Notes: generated from the letters alone by a model not told the origin. A DNA stretch of 64,000 nucleotides from Hyphomicrobiales bacterium (GCA_900468535.1 UBTY01000051.1:25329-89328); one strand, 5' to 3'; positions 26,824 through 35,452 are shown, counted from the stretch's first letter. Made by a program: numbers and translations.

Positions 26824-28073
26824 TGTGCCATCGCCTGCTTGGCGGCGTAGGCAATGCTTTCGACAGCCTGGTCAACAGTCATCTGACCCTTGGCGGCGCT
26901 GTTGATTGCGGTGTTGACGCCGCTGGAGAACTGCGGATACCAGGGAGGCGTTCCCTGTGGGAACAACGCTTCAACTGTCTTCGACTGCGCGACGAGCGCG
27001 TCGCCGCTGTTCAGCTTTCCTTCCGAGTTGAGTTCGGCCAATGCCGAGGTGCGGGTCGGTAGGAAGCCGTTCGCCATGTTCTTCTTCTGGAACTCGCGGC
27101 TCGTGAACCATTTGACGAAGGCAACGGCTGCGTCCTTGTTGGGCGACACGCTCGGGATCGCAAGCGCCTCCGGCAGGCCGAAGCTGCGCGTCTCGCCGCT
27201 CTCGGTCGGAACCAGGATCGCCTCGACCTGGCCGGCCACCTTAGACTGCTTCGGATCGTTCATCTGGCCGAGACGACCGGGTTCGCCCGAGATCATGATG
27301 CTGGTCAGGCCCTGGGAGAACATCCCTTCGTTGATCTGGCTATCCTTAAGACCGGTAGAGGCCGGATCGACCATACCTTCCTTCAGAAGCATGAGTTCGA
27401 AGGCGAGCGCCTTGTAGCCGGCGGAATCCGGCTTCGTGAACAGCGGATTGAAGTCCTTGTCGAAGAGCTCGCCGCCGAATGCCTTGGTCAGAAGGTACCA
27501 GCTCGTGGAAGCGCCCTCGGTCGCCGAGACGGGCAGGCCGATAGGGTAGGTGGCGATGCCCTTTTCCTTAATCTGCTTGGCGGCTGTCACCAGCTGGTCG
27601 AGCGTCTTTGGAGTTTCGGTGATGCCGGCATCGGCGAAGTGCTTCTTGTTGATGAGCATCACGCGGAAATCGTTCGAATAGGGAACGCCAAGCAGCTTTC
27701 CGTCTACCGTGAAAATCTTGGCGACGCCGATGTCCTTGACGGTGTCGGGATCGATCACGTCGTTCAGCGGCATGTACCAGTCGGCCGCTGCGAACTGGCC
27801 GGTCCAGGACCAGTCGAATTCGGTCACGTCGGCCGGCGCCGTGCCGGCAACCAGTGCTGTCACCAGCTTCGGGCGGATGTCGTCCCAGGAGAGCGTCTGC
27901 AGGTCTACATGGATGCCGGTTTCGGCCTCGAACGCTGCGGCTATGTCGGCGCCCTGGGGCGACGGCATCAGTACCGTGATCGATTCGCCCGCGAGGGGTT
28001 TGTCTTGCGCGGCGGCAGGTAGAGCAACAGCCATGGCGGCTGAAGCAAGCAGTGACAAGATCGTTTTACGCAT
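26820..28073 (-). CDS. Sugar ABC transporter substrate-binding protein
   Basis: 417 residues from ATG 28073 (AAGGA upstream), an extracellular solute-binding protein of family 1. The signal peptide is MRKTILSLLASAAMAVALPA with cleavage near AAAQ. The binding-protein pattern follows (SITVLMPSPQGADIAAAFEA; VALVAG-type hinge; VAFVKWFTSREFQKKN). It delivers the sugar to the two permeases. A nearby in-frame ATG at 28097 lacks spacing to a ribosome site. Confidence 0.94.
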   Translation of the reverse strand: MRKTILSLLASAAMAVALPAAAQDKPLAGESITVLMPSPQGADIAAAFEAETGIHVDLQTLSWDDIRPKLVTALVAGTAPADVTEFDWSWTGQFAAADWYMPLNDVIDPDTVKDIGVAKIFTVDGKLLGVPYSNDFRVMLINKKHFADAGITETPKTLDQLVTAAKQIKEKGIATYPIGLPVSATEGASTSWYLLTKAFGGELFDKDFNPLFTKPDSAGYKALAFELMLLKEGMVDPASTGLKDSQINEGMFSQGLTSIMISGEPGRLGQMNDPKQSKVAGQVEAILVPTESGETRSFGLPEALAIPSVSPNKDAAVAFVKWFTSREFQKKNMANGFLPTRTSALAELNSEGKLNSGDALVAQSKTVEALFPQGTPPWYPQFSSGVNTAINSAAKGQMTVDQAVESIAYAAKQAMAQ

Positions 28074-28111
28074 GTTCCCATCCTTCTTTGTTATCAAGGC
28101 TTTACGTGAAT

Positions 28112-29062
28112 TTATTGCGCAAACGCCGCTTTTGCCGATGCGGCGACGTGCCCGATCCAGCCTTCGTCTATAGGCCAGTCGAGAAGTTGGGCGGCAGCAA
28201 AGAGCGCACCGCCAATCGGTGATAATTTCGGAACAATCGGTGGACGACCGATGCGTTTCTCCAGCGCGTTTAGGAGGATGGTGCTCCGGAATGTGCCACC
28301 GGCAAATGTCCAGTCGGACAAGGGCCCACAGTGACCGGCAATCGCGTGGTGATGTTTGGCGAGTTCGTCTGCTGCAAGGTCGAGCAGGCCAATGGCCGCC
28401 GCGTCGCCATCTAGCGCAGCGCGATCGACAACTGCGGACAAGGCGGCGATGCTCGACCGCTTCGCATCCGTTGTCGCCCAGGCGCCGAGGCTGTCCATGG
28501 GGTTTGTCGTATCGAGTTGAAGGTGATCAAAAACTGCCTTTGCCATTGTTGTCGGCGGCAGGCGACCATCAAGACTCTGACTGACCAGATTGAGCGCCAG
28601 TCGACCGATCCAGTAGCTGCTGCCTTCATCGCCGATGATGTCGCCCCAGCCGCCTGTCCGGGCGGGCGCGCCTTCTGCATTGCGAGCCCAGGCCATGGAT
28701 CCGGTTCCGGAGAGGACGAGAATACCGGACCTGCCGGCGAGCGCGCCGAGGTGCGCGGCATCGACATCGTTGAGAACGCGCGTCCGTGCAGTCGGGAAGG
28801 ACTGATCGATCGTCTCTTCGAGAAGGCTGGAGAGATGGTCGACCTCCCCGTAGACGGGCAACGCGGCCGCAACGGCGGCCAGTCGCTTCTCGCCGCAAAA
28901 CGGCGCGAGATGCGTCTCGAGTTCACTCCGCCAGCCGGGATTGTCCATGGCATTCACACCGCCGCCGAGACCGGTGCGAAGAATGTTTCCGCTGCGATCG
29001 GCAAGCGCCACCATCACTTTGGTGCCACCGCCATCGATGCCGAGGATCAGATCATCGCTCAA
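28112..29062 (-). CDS. BadF/BcrA-type sugar kinase
   Basis: 316 residues of the BadF/BcrA/BcrD ATPase family (actin-like fold), which includes N-acetylglucosamine kinase. Phosphate-1 loop LGIDGGGTKVMVALADRSG (6 on), phosphate-2 ILVLSGTGSMAW (about 114), GGWGDIIGDEGSSYWIG and the adenosine loop FAGGTFRS. It would phosphorylate the imported amino sugar, needed because an ABC importer delivers free sugar. It overlaps the DeoR gene by four bases. Confidence 0.9.
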   Translation of the reverse strand: MSDDLILGIDGGGTKVMVALADRSGNILRTGLGGGVNAMDNPGWRSELETHLAPFCGEKRLAAVAAALPVYGEVDHLSSLLEETIDQSFPTARTRVLNDVDAAHLGALAGRSGILVLSGTGSMAWARNAEGAPARTGGWGDIIGDEGSSYWIGRLALNLVSQSLDGRLPPTTMAKAVFDHLQLDTTNPMDSLGAWATTDAKRSSIAALSAVVDRAALDGDAAAIGLLDLAADELAKHHHAIAGHCGPLSDWTFAGGTFRSTILLNALEKRIGRPPIVPKLSPIGGALFAAAQLLDWPIDEGWIGHVAASAKAAFAQ

Positions 29063-29853
29063 GACTTTGCTCCGCGATCAGCAAAAACGGTCTCGACGCC
29101 ACGTTCGGTGAGCTGGGCGCGCCAGTCTTTCGACAGATCGGCATCGGTGATCAGCTTTGCGCTGTTCAAGGGGGCAACCCTGTAGGTGGCAGTCGTGCCG
29201 AATTTCGAAGAATCCGCCAGAACGAACCGATTGGTGGAGCGCGTGAGCATCTTCCTGTTGAGGCTGGCTTCGGCACTGTCCACGCTGTAGATCGCGCCAT
29301 CGGCGCTTATAGCACTTGCGCCGAGAAACAGCTGGTCGAACCAGATCGTCTCCAGCATGGCTTCTGCCTGCGGACCAACGAGCGATGCGTTTTCGCTGCG
29401 CAACTGCCCGCCGAGGAGGACGACATCGAGGTTCGGGACGTTCATGAACTCCTGCGCCACGATCAGGCCGTTCGTGAAGATGCGAAGCGGCATGGGATTG
29501 ATGCGGATCAGCTTGGCAAGCTGAAGCACTGTCGTGCCAGCATCGAGGAAGATCGCGGTCCGCGGAGTGAGGCGTTCATAGGCGGCGTTCGCAATGGCGC
29601 GCTTGGCGGCCAACTGACGCTTCTCGCGCTCCTGAAACGCAAGCTCCACCGAAGAACCCTCGGCAATGCGGGCGCCCCCGTGAACGCGATCGATGGCGCC
29701 TGCGTCTTGCAGAAGTTGGAGATCGCGCCGGACGGTCGCAAGCGATGCGCCGACGGCATCCGCGATGTCCTGGATCGTGGAGAAGCCATTGGCATAGAGA
29801 TGACTGCGGATGAGATCCTGCCGATCAGTCTTGACGCCGCCACCCTGGTTCAC
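29059..29853 (-). CDS. DeoR-family transcriptional regulator
   Basis: 264 residues from GTG 29853, chosen because GGGAG lies six bases upstream and a promoter/operator covers the longer TTG start at 29916. The N-terminal winged helix (STIQDIADAVGASLATVRRDLQLL) and the DeoR signature GAIDRVHGGA are followed by the sugar-phosphate sensor domain (FLDAGTTVLQLAKLI; FTNGLIVAQEF; LGGQLRSENASLVGPQAE). It probably represses its own operon and responds to a phosphorylated sugar, as AgaR does (inference). Confidence 0.93.
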   Translation of the reverse strand: MNQGGGVKTDRQDLIRSHLYANGFSTIQDIADAVGASLATVRRDLQLLQDAGAIDRVHGGARIAEGSSVELAFQEREKRQLAAKRAIANAAYERLTPRTAIFLDAGTTVLQLAKLIRINPMPLRIFTNGLIVAQEFMNVPNLDVVLLGGQLRSENASLVGPQAEAMLETIWFDQLFLGASAISADGAIYSVDSAEASLNRKMLTRSTNRFVLADSSKFGTTATYRVAPLNSAKLITDADLSKDWRAQLTERGVETVFADRGAKS

Positions 29854-29887
29854 CGTGTGCTCCCATTCTTGATTTCGAATTTCACTC

Positions 29888-29940
29888 AGATTTCCACTGA
29901 AAAGGATCAATGTCAATCATAATAATGATCTTTTATGATC
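29888..29940 (-). promoter_or_regulatory. Operon promoter with DeoR operator candidates
   Basis: On the minus strand TTGACA (29916-29911), 17 bases, AAATCT (29893-29888). A perfect inverted repeat ATCAT-AATA-ATGAT (29916-29929) touches the -35 element, and GATC-N6-GATC (29927-29940) lies just upstream. This fits repression by the adjacent DeoR protein. Position seen; function inferred. Confidence 0.45.
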
Positions 29941-29955
29941 GTTTTGTTTGGTCGC

Positions 29956-29986
29956 AAAGAAAACGGCGCCTTCGAAAAAGGCGCCG
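29956..29986 (-). terminator. Rho-independent terminator
   Basis: The minus strand reads CGGCGCC, then TTTTTCGAA, then GGCGCCG (29986-29964), with outer TT/AA pairing, followed by TTTTCTTT. It lies 23 bases after the alpha-galactosidase stop and separates it from the amino-sugar operon. Confidence 0.85.
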
Positions 29987-30008
29987 CTGATGGGAGGGAA
30001 GGGCGTGT

Positions 30009-31325
30009 TCAGTGATACTTGGGCAGAAGGTTACCGTGCTTTTCGATCAGATCGTCGACCATGCGCCAGATTTCGTCAGGTGAAAGTTCGGCGGATGTGT
30101 GCGGATCCAGAAGGGCAGCCTGATAGATCCGGTCTCGGTTGCCAGTCAGCGCGGCTTCCACGGTGAGTTCCTGCACCGAAATGCTCAGCCGCATGACGGC
30201 TGCCAGCTGTGACGGGATCCTGCCGATCCTCGTTGGTTGGATACCATTGCGGTCGACGTGGCACGGAACTTCCACGATGCATTCCGGCGGAAGATTTTCG
30301 ATCAGGCCGTTGTTTGGAACATTGCCATAAATCAGCGCTGGCTTGCCGGTCACCGCGGCGTTGATGATGCCGGCCGCATATTCGTTGCTCCGGCAGACGT
30401 CGATCGGTTTGCCTCCTTCGAGATCCTGGCGCAGGGCATGCCACTCGGCGATCTGCACCTCGCACCGGCGGATATATTCGTCGAGCGGTATGTTAAGCTG
30501 GTCCACCAGTTCCGGCCGGCGGTCCTTGATGTACCATGACGTATATTCGGAAAAATGCTCGCTGGATTCGGTCACGAAATAACCGAGCCGCTTCAGCGTG
30601 TCGAAACGGACCCGGTCGTCGGCCGGAACCTTTCCTTCGGCGCCGAGTGCCTTCAGCCTGGGATAGAGGTCTTCACGGCCACCATTGGCGCCGATCTTCT
30701 CGTATTTGAGAAAAAAGGCGATGTGATTGATGCCGGCCGAGATGTAGTTGATATCGTCGATGTTCTCGCCGAGGCAGCTGGCGAGATGGCCTGCCGTATG
30801 CTGGACACTGTGACACAAGCCTACGTTCCGTATGCCGGGCGCAATTTCCTTGATGGCCCAGCAGTTGATCGCCATCGGGTTGACGTATTGCATCAGCAAC
30901 GCATTCGGGCAGACGTCCTCCATGTCGCGGCAGATCGCTTCCAGGACCGGAATTGTTCGCAGCCCGCGGAAGATGCCGCCGATACCGAGCGTGTCGGCAA
31001 TCGTCTGTCGCAAACCATATCTTTTGGGAATCTCGAAATCGGTAACGGTCGCCGGCTTGTAGCCGCCGACCTGCATCATGAGGATCACGAAATCCGACCC
31101 CTTCAACGCCTGCTGACGATCGAGCGTCGCTTCGATACGCACAGAGTTGAGTTTCAGCGCCTCGCATATGCGTCGCGCAACGATCTCTGATGTCTTAAGG
31201 CGCTCGGGATCGATATCGAACAGGCTGATGACATAATCATGGTCGGATGGGGTCGACAGGACATCACCAAGGATGTTCTGGGCAAACACTGTGCTTCCGG
31301 CTCCGACAAGGCAAATTTTGGGCAT
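30009..31325 (-). CDS. melA: Alpha-galactosidase, glycoside hydrolase family 4
   Basis: 438 residues from ATG 31325 (GAGGAGAACC upstream). GH4 enzymes use NAD+ and a divalent metal, by an oxidation-elimination route. Rossmann motif KICLVGAGSTVFAQNILGDV; catalytic and metal region NPMAINCWAI, VGLCHSVQHTAG (the Cys-His pair) and YISAGINHIAFFL. This is close to E. coli MelA in order and length (451). It is cytoplasmic, so an alpha-galactoside must be imported. The divergent AraC gene is its likely activator; the neighbouring amino-sugar operon suggests alpha-galactosaminides as an alternative substrate. Confidence 0.93.
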   Translation of the reverse strand: MPKICLVGAGSTVFAQNILGDVLSTPSDHDYVISLFDIDPERLKTSEIVARRICEALKLNSVRIEATLDRQQALKGSDFVILMMQVGGYKPATVTDFEIPKRYGLRQTIADTLGIGGIFRGLRTIPVLEAICRDMEDVCPNALLMQYVNPMAINCWAIKEIAPGIRNVGLCHSVQHTAGHLASCLGENIDDINYISAGINHIAFFLKYEKIGANGGREDLYPRLKALGAEGKVPADDRVRFDTLKRLGYFVTESSEHFSEYTSWYIKDRRPELVDQLNIPLDEYIRRCEVQIAEWHALRQDLEGGKPIDVCRSNEYAAGIINAAVTGKPALIYGNVPNNGLIENLPPECIVEVPCHVDRNGIQPTRIGRIPSQLAAVMRLSISVQELTVEAALTGNRDRIYQAALLDPHTSAELSPDEIWRMVDDLIEKHGNLLPKYH

Positions 31326-31374
31326 GTGGTTCTCCTCTGGTGGGCGAACCTTGTCATGCCTCATTCCAATCGGG

Positions 31375-31400
31375 ATTTTCTTCCTGCTATAGAAGAAATT
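31375..31400. promoter_or_regulatory. Inverted repeat between melA and the AraC gene
   Basis: ATTTTCTTC, eight bases, GAAGAAATT: eight of nine positions match as an inverted repeat, in the 98-base gap between divergent starts. Candidate operator for the AraC-type regulator or for a shared promoter. Confidence 0.4.
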
Positions 31401-31423
31401 ATTCTCGAATCGGAGCATCGCCT

Positions 31424-32275
31424 ATGAAAGTGGAGGAGACGAGTGCATCGGGGCGATGGGTTGCGTCACCGCGAGACTTTCTAGTGGAACAGCATATGGC
31501 GGACACGATGACGTCTGCGCATTGGCACGATCACATCGAGATCAATCTGCTTCTTGAGGGGGCGATGACCTATCTCTTCAATGGGAAGCAGGAGGACGTG
31601 GAGGCGGGCCGCCTTGTGTTGTTCTGGGCTGCGATCCCTCATCAAACGGTTCTGGTCACGCCGGATTCTCCCCTGATCTGCATCTATCTGCCGCTTGCTG
31701 ATTTTCTGGCCCTTCCTATCGACATCACCGCGCGGCAGGATGTCCTGCAAGGGACATTCATTCATCAAGCGAGCCCGCCTGAAGGGGTTTCTGTTTCAGG
31801 TGCGCGATGGGTCCACGAATGGAGTGCCGGCGATCCGGCGCGTCGGCAGTTGGTGATCGATGAGGTCGCCCTTGCCGTGCGGCGACTGATCATGGATCAT
31901 GCAGACGGCGAAGCGCGCCGCAGCGTTGCGGCGGCTTCGACGAGCCCGAGCATCCGGCACGCTCAGGCCCTGACCGAACTGATCGCGAGGCACTATAGCG
32001 AAGCGTTGACACTCCAATCGATCGCAAATCTCGCTCGCATTCATCCGACGACTGCAAACAGGGCTTTCCGCGAGGTGTTCGGAATTTCGGTCATGGAATA
32101 TCTCACCCGCTTCCGGCTTTCGCGGGCGATGCAGCGGCTGGCCGAGACAGACGATCCGATCGTACAGATAGCGCACGACAGCGGGTTCGGCTCCAACGCA
32201 CGTTTCTACCATGTCTTCAAGGAACGCACCGGCAATACGCCGCGGCAATTTCGGATGGCCGCGCGGATAAGGTGA
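31424..32275 (+). CDS. AraC-family regulator
   Basis: 283 residues. An N-terminal cupin domain (HWHDHIEINLLLEGAMTYLF) is followed by two helix-turn-helix motifs near the C-terminus (LTLQSIANLARIHPTTANRA and IVQIAHDSGFGSNARFYHVF, with TPRQFR). The arrangement and divergent placement match MelR-type activators of alpha-galactoside genes. No clear ribosome site before ATG 31424. Confidence 0.92.
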   Translation: MKVEETSASGRWVASPRDFLVEQHMADTMTSAHWHDHIEINLLLEGAMTYLFNGKQEDVEAGRLVLFWAAIPHQTVLVTPDSPLICIYLPLADFLALPIDITARQDVLQGTFIHQASPPEGVSVSGARWVHEWSAGDPARRQLVIDEVALAVRRLIMDHADGEARRSVAAASTSPSIRHAQALTELIARHYSEALTLQSIANLARIHPTTANRAFREVFGISVMEYLTRFRLSRAMQRLAETDDPIVQIAHDSGFGSNARFYHVFKERTGNTPRQFRMAARIR

Positions 32276-32391
32276 CTGAGCACCGCTATCACCTGGAGAT
32301 TTTTCCAGGATGCAACGTGTCGAAAATAACAATCTTGCCACATCGACGTGACGCAATATGTCTTAGACTTAGTCCCTAGGAGGCAAAGCCC

Positions 32392-33525
32392 ATGAACTCT
32401 CCTGGCCAAAGCTTGTCGGCGAAAAAGGTCCTTGTGGTCGAGGACGACTTCTATGTTGCGAGTGATCTGGCATCCCGCCTTCGGTCAATCGGTTTCGAGG
32501 TAGTCGGTCCGTGTCCTCGCGTCGATCAAGCGTTGGCGGCGGTTGCCACGACGCGAGATCTCGGGGCTGCAGTGCTCGACATCAATCTCGATGGCGAGAC
32601 CGTTTTCCCGGTCGCGGATGCGCTGGAGAGATTGGGTTTGCCTTTCATATTTGCGACTGGGTACGACCCTGACCGCGTGCCTTCCCGTCATTCGGGAACG
32701 CTGGTCCTACGCAAGCCGCTTGAAGAGGATGCCATTGCAGCCGCCCTGATGGATACTCTTCCCGCCAGATCGGTTGATAGTAGCGAGGCGCGCGGCAACG
32801 AAATCCTCGCCAGGCTTGGGGAAGCCAAATTGAGGGAAATGTTGAGCTCGCTTCAAAGGGTCTACCTTCCGCGCGGTGCTGTGCTCGAGGTCCCACGTCA
32901 GGCTGTCTCGCGCGTTTACTTTCCCTTGGACTGCGTCCTGTCACTCATTGTCGTCGGTCGCGACGGGACCCGCATTGAGACAGGACTGATCGGCAAGGAG
33001 GGTCTATCCGGCTTCGGTCTCGTTGAAGGCGATGGACATACGCCCTACGAGTTGGTCAATCAGATAGAGGGCTTTACGCTTTCTATGCAGGCAAGCGCCT
33101 TTGTCCCACTGCTCGATGCCACGCCTGTCTTGGAAATGCTGGCGCGACGGTTTTCGCGGGCACTCAGTGTCCAGGTTAGCCACACGGCGCTGGCCAATGG
33201 ACGCTTCAATGTCCAGGCTCGTCTAGCACGTTGGCTTCTTATGATCCACGACCGTATCCCGAAGGATACATTTGACCTCACGCACGATTACCTCGCAATC
33301 ATGCTGGGGGTCCGAAGGCCCTCCGTCACGGATGCGTTGCACATACTGGAGGGCAAGAAGGGGATTAGGTCGACGCGCAGTAGCATCCGCATATTGGACC
33401 GTGAGATCCTGAAGTCGCTCGCGGGCGAAGCTTATGGCGGCCCCGAGGAGAGCTATGCGCGGGTCATGGAACTGCCGCTCACCGGACGAACGATGACGGC
33501 GAGGTCATCTCTGGCCCTCATCTGA
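32392..33525 (+). CDS. Receiver fused to a Crp/Fnr-type transcription factor
   Basis: 377 residues, ATG after TAGGAGG. Residues 11-125 form a CheY-like receiver with acidic E17-D18-D19, phosphoacceptor D63 (VLDINLDGE), T89 and K108 (LRKPL). Residues about 140-345 are a Crp/Fnr regulator: cNMP-like barrel (LPRGAVLEVPRQAVSRVYFP; GLIGKEGLSGFGLV), dimer helix, and a helix-turn-helix LTHDYLAIMLGVRRPSVTDA (about 296-315). The receiver most resembles the single receivers partnered with HWE kinases. It would couple kinase input to DNA binding without PhyR. No EcfG promoter found. Confidence 0.92.
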   Translation: MNSPGQSLSAKKVLVVEDDFYVASDLASRLRSIGFEVVGPCPRVDQALAAVATTRDLGAAVLDINLDGETVFPVADALERLGLPFIFATGYDPDRVPSRHSGTLVLRKPLEEDAIAAALMDTLPARSVDSSEARGNEILARLGEAKLREMLSSLQRVYLPRGAVLEVPRQAVSRVYFPLDCVLSLIVVGRDGTRIETGLIGKEGLSGFGLVEGDGHTPYELVNQIEGFTLSMQASAFVPLLDATPVLEMLARRFSRALSVQVSHTALANGRFNVQARLARWLLMIHDRIPKDTFDLTHDYLAIMLGVRRPSVTDALHILEGKKGIRSTRSSIRILDREILKSLAGEAYGGPEESYARVMELPLTGRTMTARSSLALI

Positions 33526-33884
33526 ACGGAGGTAGCGGTCGGACAACGTATCGCGAGCAAGCTGCGACCATGTGGTTGAAGCCCGTCGTCATATCGATCC
33601 AACGGGGTCGGAACACGACCCAACTGAGCTGCTTGAACGTGGGATTACCGGCGAAGTCTCCAAACCTTGAGAAGATATGATCACTGTCTTCCGGGCCGGG
33701 TATTTATCAAGCTAAAGCGCCGGCCAATCATTTCCGGCGCAGCGCCGCCGGAAATGAAAGTCGGCCAGAAGATATTCGCGATCCCGCTATACCCCCCGGC
33801 GGTGACGGTTGCCGGTTCTACGCTTTTTACTGCACAGCGAACTGAAGGGTTAGCGCCACAGCTCCTCTACCGCCGCCTCGACCC
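33526..33884. other. Intergenic stretch with a strong hairpin
   Basis: About 360 bases between convergent genes with no supported gene. It holds the inverted repeat listed next. Confidence 0.5.
33729..33756. repeat. Perfect inverted repeat, 11-base arms
   Basis: CATTTCCGGCG (33729-33739) and CGCCGGAAATG (33746-33756) are exact reverse complements around a six-base loop. No T run follows on either strand, so it is not a typical terminator. It could be a palindromic intergenic element or a bidirectional terminator for the convergent genes. Confidence 0.7.
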
Positions 33885-34328
33885 TTATCGGGTCGCTCCT
33901 AATAGCCAAGCGACGGCGGCAACGATGCCGACTGCCGTGAGGGGATGCTGTCGGACGATCTCTCCCATGCTCTGAACAGCTGTTTTGGCGTCAGACTTTG
34001 TGGCCGCCACGGCGCCGCTGGCAACCTCGGAAGCGTGGTCTGACAGGCGCAATGCGTCGCGCCGAAGCGCGCGAACTCTGCTTCTGTTGTCGTGACGTAG
34101 CTCTCCCGTTGACCTAAGGGCCTCTTCGACAAGGGGATACTCCTCGTCTACAGGAGCGACTTTGGTATCGACCACAGTCGCTGTCGATAACTGGGTCGCC
34201 GATACCGGATCCGATGCGGGAAAGGTATCTTCAAGGCCTTGATCAAGGGCATCCTCGTCTCCGGTTCGTCGTCGGGCTTTGTCGGCATTGTACGATCGGA
34301 CGGCCGGGGATTTGTTCGGATCTGGCAT
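33885..34328 (-). CDS. DUF883/ElaB-like stress protein
   Basis: 147 residues: an acidic, flexible N-terminal half (about 1-70), a long amphipathic helix (LRHDNRSRVRALRRDALRLS to SMGEIVRQHP) and a C-terminal membrane helix AVGIVAAVAWLLGATR. This is the ElaB/YqjD layout, in which the tail anchors the protein in the inner membrane and E. coli members bind ribosomes in stationary phase. It has an EcfG-like promoter, and its ribosome site sits in a perfect hairpin. Confidence 0.82.
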   Translation of the reverse strand: MPDPNKSPAVRSYNADKARRRTGDEDALDQGLEDTFPASDPVSATQLSTATVVDTKVAPVDEEYPLVEEALRSTGELRHDNRSRVRALRRDALRLSDHASEVASGAVAATKSDAKTAVQSMGEIVRQHPLTAVGIVAAVAWLLGATR

Positions 34329-34330
34329 GG

Positions 34331-34352
34331 TTTCCTCCTGTGTTGGAGGAAA
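34331..34352 (-). promoter_or_regulatory. Hairpin enclosing the ribosome site
   Basis: Minus strand TTTCCTCC, loop AACACA, GGAGGAAA: a perfect eight-pair stem that hides the Shine-Dalgarno sequence two bases before ATG 34328. It could act as a translational switch, for example a thermometer. A close copy lies before the PRC-barrel gene at 37700. Confidence 0.6.
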
Positions 34353-34376
34353 ACATTCTTGGGCGCATTCGGTTCC
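34352..34376 (-). promoter_or_regulatory. EcfG-type promoter, GGAAC-N16-TGTT
   Basis: Minus strand GGAAC (34376-34372) and TGTT (34355-34352), directly upstream of the hairpin and the DUF883-like gene. Confidence 0.62.
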
Positions 34377-34609
34377 TATTCCTTACTGCGGCAGTATGTT
34401 TTTCGGATTTCGGGAACCGCGAGCCGGAGTTCAGGATCGGGTTTGCAAGATTCTGGGCGGTCAACCGATCGAGACCAACCTTTTCTGAAGCTAGTCTTCT
34501 AAGTTTGGCTTGCCTGTCGCCCGTTATTTGCGGCGCCGACGAACGGCCTGACCGGCTCCTCCGTCGGCATCTCCGGGCGATAAGCCTAGATCAGAGCTGG
34601 GTCCAGTTC

Positions 34610-35062
34610 TCAGTCTGGCTGTACTGGCCGTATGGTATCGACCGAAATGGTACCCTCGATCACACCGCGGGGAATATCTGTTCGACCTCGCTCGATTTCG
34701 ACCACTGTGTAGAGCTTGTCGTCGCGAAAGGCGCTTGCGTTGGCGGTCGTTACGTCCTCCGCTGGAGCAGCGTCTACCTCCATGAAGTCAAGTTCTCGGC
34801 TCGCAGCAACGATTCTTGCATCACCAGCCGTTCGGGCCGCGACTATAACGACGCCGTGGCCAGGGGAATTTGCCCAACGTGGATCGTCTGCTGCCGCAAT
34901 CGGCTCCAGGCGATAAACGGAAAGAGGTTCTGACCCATTTCCTTTTGTACCCTCGGCCGCTGCGTCCAATATCTGGGCCTGACTTTCGACCGAAGCGCCG
35001 AAAGTGTTTCGCGTTGTTGCGTTGTTGTAGTCGCTGCCGCCTGCCTTGGACACGTTAGACAT
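34610..35062 (-). CDS. Hypothetical protein
   Basis: 150 residues from ATG 35062, with AGGAG eight bases upstream. The first 45 residues are Ser/Asn/Ala-rich and probably flexible; the rest forms a compact alternating pattern (HGVVIVAARTAGDARIVAAS; LYTVVEIERGRTDIPRGVIE). No signal peptide, no membrane helix, family not recognised. No EcfG motif with correct spacing was found upstream. Confidence 0.72.
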   Translation of the reverse strand: MSNVSKAGGSDYNNATTRNTFGASVESQAQILDAAAEGTKGNGSEPLSVYRLEPIAAADDPRWANSPGHGVVIVAARTAGDARIVAASRELDFMEVDAAPAEDVTTANASAFRDDKLYTVVEIERGRTDIPRGVIEGTISVDTIRPVQPD

Positions 35063-35452
35063 GATCATGCTCCTTTTGTTCGCTAGAACAACGGTTGACA
35101 AGACGACTGGTTCGGGCGGGTCGCATATTTACGCGCTTGCACAGTGCGTCATCGAAGGGAGCTGCTCTCAAGGACACGTATGCGAAGCTGACGCCCTCCG
35201 CGAGCAGCCAACTATTGGGGCCTGAGCGCTACCCGTTGCTCGATTTCACTCCCGCCTTCAAGAGACGTGGGCCAAGCTTTTACCGAGCAACGCCCGCCAC
35301 TTGATTGAGATCGGATCACACGAACAAGGATTTTTCCAATGCGTCCGCCGTCTCGTCGCCCCGATGACCGGAGCGTCCCGATGCAATGGGCCGAGCCCTG
35401 GTGAGGTCGGTCGTCCAATCTGGCACTGTTGCAGGATACGATCGCTCGGGCG
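35063..35452. other. Stretch without a confident gene
   Basis: About 390 bases. Several short open frames on both strands, none with a ribosome site or recognisable content. Confidence 0.4.

Noticed and set aside
28786..29922. 378-codon + frame opposite the kinase and DeoR genes
   Set aside because: Antisense shadow; Arg/His-rich composition without a fold.
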